NCBI RefSeq assembly: GCF_017357385.1
Contig: NZ_CP071634.1
Location: forward strand, 1 to 64,000
Direction: 5' to 3'
DNA length: 64,000 nt
Source of the DNA: Rhizobium sp. NZLR1
GTDB lineage: Bacteria > Pseudomonadota > Alphaproteobacteria > Rhizobiales > Rhizobiaceae
Shown here: positions 18,301-26,640 of the stretch, piece by piece
How the letters are laid out: the number at the start of each line of letters is the position of its first letter
Position numbering within the stretch: the stretch's first letter is position 1
Program-made: the position numbers and the translations under genes
Notes under the pieces: generated by a model
What the model saw: only the letters and a program-made list of their open reading frames with translations
What the model was told of the DNA's origin: nothing
Database searches by the model: none

Positions 18301-20838
18301 GTTGGCGATGGCGTTCTCAGGCAGATCGTCGGAAAATTCCGGCTTGATGCCGATCGAAGCGCCCTGATTCTTCACCGGAATGGTCAGCGAACGCTCGATG
18401 GCGCGGCCGCCGGCCTCCTGCATGCTGATATAGACGGTGGCGTTGAGCAGTTGCGTCGTTGCCGGCAGCTCGCTGACGGTGAGATCGGTCGAGGCTTCGC
18501 CGTTCTCGTCGAGTTCCGGCAGGCCGTCGATCGGCAGGCGCGAATCCTCGCTCGCCTCCTCGTCGGCGAGGCCGAAGAGGAAGCCCTTATAGGCGGCGCT
18601 CTCGCGCGTCGGCTTGACGACGACATTGCCCTCGAGCGTCAGGCCGGCGGCCGGGGCGCCATAGAGATATTTGCCGAAAACATTAATCTTCGCGGGCATA
18701 TCCGGGCCGATTTCCTTGGCCTCGGTCTTGATCTCCAGGTCGGTGCGATCCGGCACGAAATCGTCGACCAGGAAACTCTTGCTGGCGATCGCACTGCCCT
18801 TGGGATCGGTGTAGATGTTCATCGTCCAGGTGCCGCGCATGGCGTTTTCCTGGGTCGGGAAATCGACGCTGTAACCGCCGAGATTGCTGGTCTGGCTGAC
18901 GATCCGCCGGTCTTCGACACCGTCGGGGCGGCTGAAGATGAAAGTCAGCGGCAGGTTCTCGATGGCGTTGCCATCGGTGTCGCGGGCGAGCGCCTGTGCA
19001 TGCACCGTTTCGCCGGCGCGATAGATGCCGCGTTCGGTAAAGGTCAAGACGTCGATCGCGCCGGGTGCGGCGCGGCCGGTCACGCCGCGGTCGGAGAGAT
19101 CGAAGCCGGCCCGCGTCATGTCGAGGAAAACGTAGTCCGACGTGCCGTTCCTGGCGGTAATGACGGCGGGTGTCAGCGCCGCCGTGCCGCGGATCAGGCC
19201 GGCGGTGAAGGTGGCGCGGCCGTTTTCGTCGGTCTTGGCGGTGCCGAGCACTTCATTGTTCTTGGCAAGCAGCTGCAGCTCGACGCCTGATATCGGCTTT
19301 GCCGAGGCAAGCGAACGGGTGAAGACGTTGAGCCCGTCCGTGCCGGCATAGGTGGTGATGCCGATATCGGAGACGAGGAACCATTGCGTCGCCTGCGAGT
19401 CCCACTCCTGCGCCGGGCCATTCGGCCCCGTTGCGGTCATCACGTAGACTCCGGGCTTGCGCTCGGGCAGCGCCTCATCGACGGGGAAGCTGGTGACGAT
19501 GTCCTTGTTGAGCTCGTCGGCGATCTCGATCGAACCCTGCCAGACGAGTTCGCCGTTCTGATCCTGGATGTTCTGGGCGCTGTAGCCGTCGAGCTGGGTC
19601 AGGAATTGCGAGTTGGTCAACAGCGGCGCGATGGCGCGATCGCCGATGCGGTAGAGTTTGAGGTTGGCAGACGTCATGTTGACCGAGACGATCGGAATGC
19701 CGCGGCGCGCCGTCGAGGGCAGCACGAAGCTGTCGCCGGTGAAACGCACTATCTGGCTGCGGTCCTTGATATAGACGTCGATGCTGACGGGCGCTTCGAG
19801 CGCCTCGTCGACGGATGACGGCAGGCCGGTGCGGAAGCCGAGCTTGTAGGTTTCGCCATGCGTCAGCCCCTCGACGCAGATCTGCTTGTCCTTGGTTTCC
19901 AGCGCCTTGGGCGCCGCACCGTTCAGCGTCACGAAGGGCGTATAGTCGGTGGTCTTGATGAGAGCTTCGGAGAAGGTGACGCAGGCGCGCGGCGTGGCGC
20001 TGTCGGCGTCGACCGTGTGTTCGGTGATGCGGAAGCCCTGCGTCGCCTTCAGCTGCAGGTAGGCCGCCTGCACATCCTCGGAGGCAACCAGCGCCAGGCT
20101 CGCCTTGTAGGCGTCGAGCGCCGGGCGGTAATTGGCGTTTCGGTCCAGGGCGTCGGCGAGGACGGCGAGCGCTTCGGCGCGCTTGGGCTTGGTGCGCGTC
20201 AGCTCGTAGCCGTTCAGCGCGTCGAGCACGGCCTGACCGCTCGTGCCACTCTCGGCGCTGCCGAGCGAAGCTGCGGCGCGGGCGGTTTCGAGCCAGAGAT
20301 CGGCGTCGTCAGGGGTGATCGACAGCGCGCCATGGAAGGACTTCAGCGCGTCGGCCAGATTGTTGCCGGTGAGGTCGATGCGGGCATTGGCCGTCAGGCT
20401 GTCGGCGCCCTGGCCCTGCTGGTCGTCGGCAAGCGCCAGATTGTCCTTGAAGTCGCGGGCTTGCTGGATGAGGTCGTTCGACAGGAAGGTCAGGCGCGGC
20501 GCAGCACCGAGATCCTGCTCCTTCTGGCCGGTCGTCTCGACAATCTTGCCGGCGATGGCGCCGGGGAAGGCGTTCATCGTCTTGAAATCGGATTTCAGGA
20601 AGCACCATTTCACCTTGGGATTGTAGGTGAAGGCCTTGCAGCTCTTGTCGCCGATGCACGAGGTCTTGCACTGATCGAGTGAGACGTTCTGCTCGGTGCG
20701 AAGATCGAAGCCGAAGAAATCGGCGTCCTTGATCGTCTGGATGTCGCGCTTGGTCTCCGCAGCGGCGGCGGGAAAACTGACGGCGATCGTGGAAAAAAAT
20801 GCGATTGTCGCGAAAGCAAAGAACGAGCGCACGGACAT
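15367..20838 (-). CDS. bacterial alpha-2-macroglobulin (YfhM-like) with PAN/Apple domain
   Basis: Large periplasmic protease-trap protein, 1823 residues from ATG 20838 (GGGGGAA upstream). A Sec signal peptide at 1-26 (ends AAAA-ETKRD) is followed by a PAN/Apple-like Cys-rich segment at about 35-90. Then come macroglobulin beta-sandwich domains and a thioester motif GCAEQ (Cys1372), with the alpha/alpha toroid after it. The intact CxEQ suggests a thioester that can trap attacking proteases covalently. It is translationally coupled to pbpC, as in other bacteria where the pair guards the cell wall after outer membrane breach. An N-terminal extension to 20916 is open but would bury the signal peptide. 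Confidence 0.92.
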   Translation of the reverse strand: MSVRSFFAFATIAFFSTIAVSFPAAAAETKRDIQTIKDADFFGFDLRTEQNVSLDQCKTSCIGDKSCKAFTYNPKVKWCFLKSDFKTMNAFPGAIAGKIVETTGQKEQDLGAAPRLTFLSNDLIQQARDFKDNLALADDQQGQGADSLTANARIDLTGNNLADALKSFHGALSITPDDADLWLETARAAASLGSAESGTSGQAVLDALNGYELTRTKPKRAEALAVLADALDRNANYRPALDAYKASLALVASEDVQAAYLQLKATQGFRITEHTVDADSATPRACVTFSEALIKTTDYTPFVTLNGAAPKALETKDKQICVEGLTHGETYKLGFRTGLPSSVDEALEAPVSIDVYIKDRSQIVRFTGDSFVLPSTARRGIPIVSVNMTSANLKLYRIGDRAIAPLLTNSQFLTQLDGYSAQNIQDQNGELVWQGSIEIADELNKDIVTSFPVDEALPERKPGVYVMTATGPNGPAQEWDSQATQWFLVSDIGITTYAGTDGLNVFTRSLASAKPISGVELQLLAKNNEVLGTAKTDENGRATFTAGLIRGTAALTPAVITARNGTSDYVFLDMTRAGFDLSDRGVTGRAAPGAIDVLTFTERGIYRAGETVHAQALARDTDGNAIENLPLTFIFSRPDGVEDRRIVSQTSNLGGYSVDFPTQENAMRGTWTMNIYTDPKGSAIASKSFLVDDFVPDRTDLEIKTEAKEIGPDMPAKINVFGKYLYGAPAAGLTLEGNVVVKPTRESAAYKGFLFGLADEEASEDSRLPIDGLPELDENGEASTDLTVSELPATTQLLNATVYISMQEAGGRAIERSLTIPVKNQGASIGIKPEFSDDLPENAIANFTVIGVNAEGQKQETKGLRWKFYSLNREYQWYREGTAWKYEPVYTAEQIANGSVDATTDGGKISVPVKLGRYRLEVESPDADGPTSSVEFDAGWFVASTSTETPDGLEIALDKDSYKVGDTAKLKITSRYGGELMVMAGTEKLVAVQNATMGETGGEVDIPVTADWGAGAYVTATLFRPGDAQDSHMPMRSIGIKWLKVDPEQRALQVKLDTPEKMLPRGPLNIGLQVAGAGANEDAYVTVAAVDVGILNLTRYEPPNPEDWYFGQRQLGLEIRDLYGRLIDGSLGATGKLRTGGDGGAIALQASPPTQKLVAFFSGPVKLDAEGKANISFDIPQFNGTARVMAVAWSKTGVGHGVKDVIIRDPVVVTASLPKFLAPGDKANLRLDIANTDAPAGDYKLQLTGNDAVGIDQASADQTIRLEAGAKSALTLSLIGKQPGAGSVSINLSDASGLSLDQTVDVPVRPSSLPITERRVLALKPGAKLTVDKNLLADSVLPGASISVNVTRSAAFDIPALLMTLDRYPLGCAEQTISRALPLLYLAEVAKQAGIENDDDVHKRVQDAIYRVLSYQASAGSFGLWGPDSGDVWLDSYVTDFLTRAREMKYDVPERAFVQALENLQNTLSYTTDIKGQGDQIAYAIYVLARNKKAAISDLRYYADTMINDFPTPLAKAHIAAALALYGDAQRSKNIFLDALQMSEQSMVSRVNLSRTDYGTILRDGAAILALAAESRPVPPVVPELAKAVAKEWQRSKYKSTQEEAWMLLAARAIQGGDDGLKVDVNGAAHTGAYMARMTGDALTDHPLTLTNQTNDPVSAVVTTVAAPTVPLPAGGDGFLIERSYYTLDGEEANVSEAQQNERYVVVIHVRESNDWPSRIVVTDLLPAGFEIDNPNLVDSAQMTNFDWIGEISAAHTEFRYDRFVAAFNRAQGDEREFNVAYVVRAVTPGIYDHPAASVEDMYRPELSARTATGKMEVVAAQE

Positions 20839-21037
20839 AGGTTCCCCCCGGAAATGCAGGCTCTGACCGGCGGGCACTCTCCTCACTCCTCGCGAGATTG
20901 TCAACTCAGGTTGCATGCTGTTTCATCTTCACACAGGCGCTTTCGTCTGCCTGTCACATCGGCGTGAGTGATCGGGTTGTGATTTGCGCCTTTTGCAAGG
21001 ATGAGCAAGGATTTGGGCCATCGCAGGAGGTAGCGCC

Positions 21038-21742
21038 ATGTCCATATTTTCTCACCGCAGGAGCCTTGCCGGGCTCCTAGCCGCCACCATTGTCTCGCTC
21101 GGTGCGTGTGCCGCAAGTGCGGCTGAAGATGCCGTCGTCATTCCGCCGCCGGCCGTTGACGAGGCTGCCCGGCCGGGCACCGAGAGCGCGATTTTCGCCG
21201 GCGGTTGTTTCTGGGGTGTCCAGGGCGTCTTCCAGCACGTCAAGGGCGTCCAGAGCGCCGTCTCCGGCTATGCCGGCGGTGAGGCTGGGACGGCCCAGTA
21301 CGAGACCGTCAGCACCGGCTCGACAGGTCACGCCGAAGCCGTCGAGGTGAAGTTCGATCCGAAACAAGTGAGCTACGGCAAATTGCTGCAGATCTTCTTC
21401 TCGGTGGCGCACAACCCGACGCAGCTGAATTTCCAGGGCCCGGATCAGGGAACGCAGTATCGTTCGGCGCTATTCGTCGCCGACCCCGAGCAGCGCAAGG
21501 TCGCCGAGCGCTATATCACTCAGCTCGACAAGGCGCATGTCTTCGCCCAGCCGATCGTCACCAGGGTCTCCGACACCACCGGCTTTTATTCCGCCGAGGC
21601 CTATCATCAGGATTTTCTGACGCTCAATCCGACCTACCCCTATATCGTCTACAACGACCTGCCGAAAATCGAGAATCTGAAGTCGCTGTTTCCCGCCGAT
21701 TACCGCAGCCAGCCGGTCCTCGTCAGGAAGGCCAAGGGGTGA
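21038..21742 (+). CDS. msrA: exported peptide methionine sulfoxide reductase A
   Basis: Reduces methionine-S-sulfoxide in oxidised proteins. The 234-residue product has an N-terminal export signal (1-29). The catalytic GGCFWG has Cys57, and HNPTQLNFQGPDQGTQYRS is a conserved MsrA signature. The signal ends LGACAASA-AED: it could be cut after ASA, or Cys24 could be a lipobox cysteine (LGAC). No other cysteine is present, so the usual resolving cysteines are missing and it would be a one-Cys enzyme. AGGAGG precedes the ATG. It is divergent from the macroglobulin gene, fitting an envelope-protection group. Confidence 0.93.
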   Translation: MSIFSHRRSLAGLLAATIVSLGACAASAAEDAVVIPPPAVDEAARPGTESAIFAGGCFWGVQGVFQHVKGVQSAVSGYAGGEAGTAQYETVSTGSTGHAEAVEVKFDPKQVSYGKLLQIFFSVAHNPTQLNFQGPDQGTQYRSALFVADPEQRKVAERYITQLDKAHVFAQPIVTRVSDTTGFYSAEAYHQDFLTLNPTYPYIVYNDLPKIENLKSLFPADYRSQPVLVRKAKG

Positions 21743-21749
21743 TTAACCC

Positions 21750-22289
21750 TCAGGGGATGATGTCGATAGGCGTGTGATTGGGAACGCGGGCCCAGATATC
21801 GCGCATCTCCGCATTGGTGACGGCAATACAGCCATCCGTCCAATCCCATAGCTGATGGGCTTCCTGGAACAGGCCCCAGCCATTGGGAAGCCCGTGGATC
21901 ATGATATTGCCGCCGGGCGGAAAGCCGTTGGATCCGGCGTTGCGTCGGTCATCCGGGTTCGGATAGGAAATGTGGAGGCTGAGATGCGCCATGGACTTGG
22001 GATTTCGCCAGTCGATCTCATAGCGCCCTTCCGGCGTTTTTTCGTCACCTTCCTGTTGCTTGGGACCGGCATCGGCAGCCTGCCCCAGTGAAATCCGATA
22101 TGTCGAGATCGGAACATCCCCTTTGAGAAGGACCATGCGGCGTTCGGATTTATAAACACGGATGAGGTCGGCCTGTTGCGCGAGCGGCGCATCCGGAGGT
22201 GGCGAGCCCGAGCCGATCCTGGCCATCAATTTGGTATAGGCGAAAAGGCTGACCACGACCGTGGCCAAGACGATAAGTTTGGTTTTCAA
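21750..22289 (-). CDS. L,D-transpeptidase family protein
   Basis: A 179-residue exported YkuD-domain protein. Residues 1-22 form an N-terminal hydrophobic signal or anchor. The catalytic region has IMIHGLPNG followed by WTDGCIAVTNAEM, matching the HG...xGC(I/V) active site of L,D-transpeptidases, which make 3-3 peptidoglycan crosslinks or attach proteins to the wall. The arginine that usually follows GC[IV] is replaced (GCIAV), as in a known subgroup. It converges on msrA with only 7 bp between the stops. Which of the possible transpeptidase reactions it performs cannot be told. Confidence 0.88.
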   Translation of the reverse strand: MKTKLIVLATVVVSLFAYTKLMARIGSGSPPPDAPLAQQADLIRVYKSERRMVLLKGDVPISTYRISLGQAADAGPKQQEGDEKTPEGRYEIDWRNPKSMAHLSLHISYPNPDDRRNAGSNGFPPGGNIMIHGLPNGWGLFQEAHQLWDWTDGCIAVTNAEMRDIWARVPNHTPIDIIP

Positions 22290-22467
22290 CGTGAGCCTCG
22301 ATCTTCATGCCAACGGAATAATCATATCGTGTCATCGTGCCTTCATCCAGAAGGTGCGCGCTTGAGATTGAGCACAATTTAGCGCCCGTTTTTGCTTCGC
22401 CGGCTTTCTTGTTAAGAATCTATCAACGTTAACAATATCTTAAATATCAAAAATCGCGTTCCACCGC

Positions 22468-22492
22468 GGAACATATCTTCAAGTTGGCCGTT
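22468..22492 (+). promoter_or_regulatory. EcfG-type general stress promoter
   Basis: GGAAC and CGTT are separated by exactly 16 bp, the consensus for EcfG/RpoE2-dependent promoters in alphaproteobacteria. It lies about 80 bp upstream of the response-regulator ATG in an AT-rich intergenic region. A second identical arrangement precedes the hybrid kinase at 34956. Dependence on EcfG is inferred. Confidence 0.7.
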
Positions 22493-22571
22493 TCAGCAGG
22501 GAGTTTCGTGCAGGGACAGCTGCCGGAGCGGATACCTCTTCCGAAGTATATGCGTAACAAGGGGACGTATC

Positions 22572-23012
22572 ATGGCCACCAATGTCGTGCGGCGCTGGCA
22601 ACGAGATGATCTCATGAGACAGAGAGTATTGATCGTCGAAGATGAATTCCTCATCGCCCTGGATCTCGGGGCGACGGTGGAAGATATGGGTATGCAGGTC
22701 GCAGGTCTTGCGAGTGATCGCGAACAGGCGCTGCGGCTGGCGCCGCTTGCCGATATCGCCTTCGTCGACGTCAATCTCGCCGACGGCCAGACCGGGCCCG
22801 AGATCGGCCGGCGGCTGGCAGAAGAACACGGCATTGCCGTCGTGTTCATGACCGGCAATCCCGAAGTTGTCGCTAATGGCGTCAAGGGCGCGGTCGGCGT
22901 GGTGCAGAAGCCGGTCATGCCTTCTGTCGTCCAGCAGCTGGTGAAATATCTTGCCGCGCGCCGCGTCGGCATGTTTGCGGTCGTGCCCTCGCAGATGACC
23001 GTCTTCGCCTGA
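22572..23012 (+). CDS. single-domain response regulator
   Basis: A 146-residue stand-alone receiver domain with no output domain. Residues 18-140 form the receiver: acidic pair in VLIVEDEF, phospho-accepting aspartate in AFVDVNLADG, the Thr of VVFMTGNPE, and the Lys of VVQKPV. AAGGGGA supports ATG 22572; a second ATG at 22614 would start at MRQRVLIV. With no adjacent kinase it may act as a phosphate sink or bind a partner protein. The EcfG-type promoter upstream suggests a role in the general stress response. Confidence 0.9.
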   Translation: MATNVVRRWQRDDLMRQRVLIVEDEFLIALDLGATVEDMGMQVAGLASDREQALRLAPLADIAFVDVNLADGQTGPEIGRRLAEEHGIAVVFMTGNPEVVANGVKGAVGVVQKPVMPSVVQQLVKYLAARRVGMFAVVPSQMTVFA

Positions 23013-23036
23013 TTGAAAGGGCCTGATCGGGAGGCC

Positions 23037-23732
23037 TTATCCGCCCGCTATGGCCGCAAGCTGCGGCGGGCGACCGACCTTATCAGCCGCCGGCCCGCCA
23101 TAGGCCTTGAGAAAGGTACGGACGGCATTGCGCGCCGCCTTATCAAGCTCTTCATCGGTGGGCGTTCCACCGAAAAGCGTCATCATCTGCAGGTCAGCAT
23201 TGGCGAGCGCCACGAACTGCCGGGCGGCGACGTCGAAATCGTCGATGACGAGCGCGCCCTTATGAGCGACCCGCGCAAGAAGCGCGGAAAGGGCAGTGGT
23301 CAGCTTGCCCGGTCCCTGCTGGCGCCAGCTTTCGAACAGGTGCGGATATCGCTCACCCTCCGTCTGCACCAGCTTGCGCAGGAATTTTCCGTCGTGATTG
23401 CAGATGCAGTTCTTGTTGAGGCGCACGGCGAAGGCCGTCAGCCCGTCCTCCAGATTGTCGGCGTTCTCGGGAAAGCTCGCCAGCACCGAGAAGAGCATGG
23501 CGTTGGCGCGGTTCATGACGTCCTCGACGACGGCGACGAACAGCGTTTCCTTCTCGCGGTAGTGATTGTAGATCGTCTGGCGAGAGACACAGGCGACGGC
23601 GGCAATCTCGTCGATGCTGGCGCCGGCAAAACCCTCGCGGCAGAAGACGTCGGCGGCGGCATCGAGGATCGACATGCGCTTTGCGCATTGTCCGCGCTGC
23701 GTATGCCCCCCCATCCGGACTGCCGGTGTCAT
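23037..23732 (-). CDS. TetR/AcrR family transcriptional regulator
   Basis: A repressor-type DNA-binding protein of about 231 residues. Its N-terminal helix-turn-helix (ILDAAADVFCREGFAGASIDEIAAVACVSRQTIYNHYREKETLF) is typical of the family, and the C-terminal ligand domain is generic. Start 23732 (MTPAVRMGG) has GAAAGA upstream; an in-frame start at 23780 is open but longer than needed. It is transcribed away from the Bcr/CflA transporter gene across about 270 bp, the classical layout of a TetR repressor controlling a divergent drug efflux pump. The inducer is unknown. It converges on the response regulator with 24 bp between stops. Confidence 0.9.
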   Translation of the reverse strand: MTPAVRMGGHTQRGQCAKRMSILDAAADVFCREGFAGASIDEIAAVACVSRQTIYNHYREKETLFVAVVEDVMNRANAMLFSVLASFPENADNLEDGLTAFAVRLNKNCICNHDGKFLRKLVQTEGERYPHLFESWRQQGPGKLTTALSALLARVAHKGALVIDDFDVAARQFVALANADLQMMTLFGGTPTDEELDKAARNAVRTFLKAYGGPAADKVGRPPQLAAIAGG

Positions 23733-23887
23733 GCGATCTTTCATGAAGGCGAAGATAAGACGTCTTGACGATTTAGACAATGGCGTCTAGTTTACAGCCG
23801 TGTCCAAATTTGTTGACACTATTGGTTCCTTGCTGAAGATATGAGCTCCCAACTTCGTCTTCGCGCGAACGATCATCATTGAACCCC

Positions 23888-23937
23888 AGAACATGATGCC
23901 GAAAAGTGTGAGGAGTTTTCGGGCGCCATCCTGTTCT
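23888..23937. repeat. rhizobial palindromic intergenic repeat (copy 1)
   Basis: An imperfect palindrome of about 50 bp, from AGAACATGATGCCGAAAAG to GGGCGCCATCCTGTTCT, lies between the tetR-type gene and the MFS gene. Its core GAAAAGTGTGA followed by GTTTTC also occurs in the repeat at 36939. Palindromes with this core are common in Rhizobium genomes. Confidence 0.7.
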
Positions 23938-24000
23938 AAGAGCACTGCGGCGGAGCGACGATTCGATGCTTCCGCTGCGCTTTTATGAAAGATCACCATT

Positions 24001-25200
24001 ATGACGGCTTCCTTCTTTCGCATTGCTCTCATTCTTGGCCTTCTCTCGGCCATCGGCCCCTTCGCCATTGACATGTATCTGCCTGCGCTGCCGTCCATCG
24101 GCCAGGACTTGCATGCGGATAACAACGTCACCCAGCTGACGCTTCTCGCCTTCTTCATCTCCTTTGCCCTCGCCCAGCTCGTCTATGGTCCGCTTTCGGA
24201 CATGTGGGGTCGCAAGCTGCCGCTCTATCTCGGCATCGGCGTCTTCGCGGTCGCCTCGATCGGCTGCGCACTTTCGACCGATATCGAAACGCTGATCGCC
24301 TTCCGTTTCGTCCAGGGCATCGGCGGTGCCGCCGGCATGGTCATTCCGCGCGCCATCGTCCGCGACATGCATACCGGCGTGCAGGCCGCGCGCCTGATGT
24401 CGCTGCTGATGCTGGTCTTCTCGATCTCGCCGATCCTGGCGCCGCTGACCGGCAGCGCCGTCATCGAATTCTACGGCTGGCGCGGGGTGTTCTGGGCGGT
24501 GATGATCGCCGCCTTCATCGGCCTCGTCCTGCTTGCCACCCAGCTTGACGAAACCCGCCCTGCCAAGGAGCGCAGCGGCAGCGGCCTCAAGAGCGCCATG
24601 GCGGCCTACCGGCTGCTGCTGGCCGACCGCAATTTCCTGACGCTGACCTTCATCGGCGGTCTCGGCATTTCGAGCTTTCTCGTCTATCTCGCCAACTCGC
24701 CCTTCGTGCTGATCCAGCACTACGGGCTGACGCCGACCGAATACAGCTTCGCCTTCTCGATCAACGCCGTGTCCTTCTTCGCGGTGTCGCAGGCGACCGG
24801 CTGGCTCGGCGAGCGTTTCGGCCTGGTGCGCGTCATGCGGATTGCGGTCAGCGCCTTTGCGCTAGCCATGGTTGTCATGGCGGTGGTGATGGCTTCAGGC
24901 TTCAACCAGCTGCCCGTCATGGCGACCTTCTTGTTCATCGGCTACGGCTTCCTCGGCCTCGTCATCCCGACCAGCGCCGTTCTTGCTCTCGAGGATCACG
25001 GCGCGATTGCCGGCACCGCCTCGTCGCTGATGGGCACGCTGCATTTCGTCATTGCCGCCGTCGCCATGGTGATATCGAGCCTTTTCTTCGACGGCACGGC
25101 CGTTCCGATGGCTGCCGGCATTGCGCTCTGCGCCTTCTTAGCCTTCGCGCTGACCCAGGCAACGATCGGCCGCCGCGCCGCCGTCGCCGCTGCCGAATAG
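24001..25200 (+). CDS. Bcr/CflA family multidrug MFS transporter
   Basis: A 399-residue inner-membrane drug:proton antiporter of the DHA1 group with 12 predicted helices. The start (SAIGPFAIDMYLPALPSIG) contains the DMYLPALP motif characteristic of Bcr/CflA. The helix 2-3 loop YGPLSDMWGRKLPLY is the MFS signature, and RFVQGIGGAAGMVIPRAIVRD is also typical. It is divergent from the TetR-family gene, which probably represses it. The substrate is not predictable from sequence; relatives export bicyclomycin, chloramphenicol or similar compounds. A strong hairpin follows the stop. Confidence 0.92.
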   Translation: MTASFFRIALILGLLSAIGPFAIDMYLPALPSIGQDLHADNNVTQLTLLAFFISFALAQLVYGPLSDMWGRKLPLYLGIGVFAVASIGCALSTDIETLIAFRFVQGIGGAAGMVIPRAIVRDMHTGVQAARLMSLLMLVFSISPILAPLTGSAVIEFYGWRGVFWAVMIAAFIGLVLLATQLDETRPAKERSGSGLKSAMAAYRLLLADRNFLTLTFIGGLGISSFLVYLANSPFVLIQHYGLTPTEYSFAFSINAVSFFAVSQATGWLGERFGLVRVMRIAVSAFALAMVVMAVVMASGFNQLPVMATFLFIGYGFLGLVIPTSAVLALEDHGAIAGTASSLMGTLHFVIAAVAMVISSLFFDGTAVPMAAGIALCAFLAFALTQATIGRRAAVAAAE

Positions 25201-25209
25201 TCAAGCACA

Positions 25210-25236
25210 GGCCGCACCCATCCCCCGGGTGCGGCC
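25210..25236 (+). terminator. perfect hairpin after the Bcr/CflA gene
   Basis: GGCCGCACCC and GGGTGCGGCC form a perfect 10-bp stem with a 7-nt loop ten bases after the stop codon. There is no U-tract, so it is a structural terminator candidate. Confidence 0.65.
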
Positions 25237-25340
25237 ACCAATCAGGGTTGCGATACCGCAGAAAATACCTCGCGCGATTGAATATTGGCGGCCAGCACTA
25301 TTTACGCCATGACGCAACATGATCATTCCGGAGGATACGC

Positions 25341-26633
25341 ATGGTCGATGAGAAGCGGCTGATCTCGAAAATCACCTGGAAGCTGATGCCGTTTCTCGGC
25401 ATCCTTTATCTCATCGCCTATATCGACCGGCAGAATGTCAGCTTTGCCAAACTGCAGATGGTCGATGCCTTGGGGATGAGCGAATATGCCTACGGCCTCG
25501 GCGCTTCGCTGTTCTTCATCGGCTATTTTCTCTTCGAGGTGCCGAGCAACCTCTTCCTCGAAAGGCTCGGCGCCCGTGTCTGGTTCGCCCGCATCCTGGT
25601 GTCCTGGGGCCTCGTCACCGTCGCGCTCGCCTTCACGCAGAACGCAACGATGTTCTATATCCTGCGCTTCCTGCTCGGCGTCTGCGAAGCCGGCTTCTTT
25701 CCAGGCGTGCTCTATCTGCTGACGCTATGGTTCCCCTCTGCCTATCGCGGCCGGATGGTCGGGCTGTTCATGATCTTCAGCGCCATCGCCAATGCCGTCG
25801 GCGCACCGCTCGGCGGCGTGCTGCTCGATCTCGATGGTCTTTACGGCCTTGCCGGCTGGGAGTGGGTCTTCCTGGCGACCGGTATTCCAGCCGTCATCGC
25901 CGGCATCGTCACCTTCTTCTATCTTCCCGGCCGGCCTGAAAACGCAAGTTTCCTGACTGGCGAGGAGAAGGACTGGCTTGAACGGAGGCTCGCATCGGAA
26001 AATGCCGGCATGGGCGAAAATGCCGGAAACGGCTTCAAGGCGCTGATCGACCCGCGCGTCCTGCTGATGGCGCTTTGCTATATCGCCTTTCCGCTCTCGG
26101 CCTATGGCCTGAGCTATTGGCTGCCGACCATCGTCCAGGCCTTCGGCGTCAGCAATACGGTGAACGGTTTCCTCAACATCATTCCCTGGCTGCTGGTTGC
26201 GGTCGCGCTCTATGCCGTTCCCACGATGGCCGACAAGGCCCAATCGAAGACGCCCTATATCGTCGTTCCGGCCTTGATCGGCGCCGCCTGCCTGCTGCTG
26301 TCGGCGCTGATCCCGAACCACGCCTTGCAATTCGCCTTCCTCTGCGTCGCCGCTGCCGGCATCTTCGCGCCGCAGCCGGTGTTCTGGAGCCTGCCCTCGC
26401 GTTTCCTCAAAGGGGCGGGTGCCGCTGCGGGGCTTGCCGCCATCAATTCGGTCGGAAATCTCGGCGGTTTCGTCGCCCAGAACGTCGTGCCCTGGATCAA
26501 GGAGGCGAGCGGCAGCACGACTGCGCCGATGTTCTTCCTCGCCGCCTGCCTTGCTGTCGGCGCTCTGCTGGTCTTCTTCGTCACGCGGCAACTGTCGAGC
26601 CGGGAGCCTCCGGCGGCGCCGAGCCGGGTGTGA
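25341..26633 (+). CDS. MFS transporter, anion:cation symporter (ACS) type
   Basis: A 430-residue, 12-helix transporter of the ACS family that takes up organic anions such as tartrate, phthalate or sugar acids. Recognisable parts are YLIAYIDRQNVSFAKLQM near the N-terminus, GYFLFEVPSNLFLERLGAR and RFLLGVCEAGFFPGVLYLLT. GGAGG precedes ATG 25341. The LacI-type regulator gene ends 7 bp from its stop in convergent orientation, so regulation of this gene by that repressor is possible but not shown. No catabolic gene is adjacent, so the substrate stays open. Confidence 0.9.
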   Translation: MVDEKRLISKITWKLMPFLGILYLIAYIDRQNVSFAKLQMVDALGMSEYAYGLGASLFFIGYFLFEVPSNLFLERLGARVWFARILVSWGLVTVALAFTQNATMFYILRFLLGVCEAGFFPGVLYLLTLWFPSAYRGRMVGLFMIFSAIANAVGAPLGGVLLDLDGLYGLAGWEWVFLATGIPAVIAGIVTFFYLPGRPENASFLTGEEKDWLERRLASENAGMGENAGNGFKALIDPRVLLMALCYIAFPLSAYGLSYWLPTIVQAFGVSNTVNGFLNIIPWLLVAVALYAVPTMADKAQSKTPYIVVPALIGAACLLLSALIPNHALQFAFLCVAAAGIFAPQPVFWSLPSRFLKGAGAAAGLAAINSVGNLGGFVAQNVVPWIKEASGSTTAPMFFLAACLAVGALLVFFVTRQLSSREPPAAPSRV

Positions 26634-26640
26634 GGGGAAC

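Noticed and set aside
17068..19290. Long open frame on the plus strand across the macroglobulin gene (740 codons)
   Set aside because: It is antisense to a gene with clear signal peptide, domains and thioester; GC-rich codon bias leaves long open antisense frames. Similar cases are 57411-59333, 14575-16194 and 41104-42708.
20820..20850. GGAAC-like box on the minus strand before the macroglobulin gene
   Set aside because: Spacing to CGTT is 15 bp and the -10 would lie inside the coding start.
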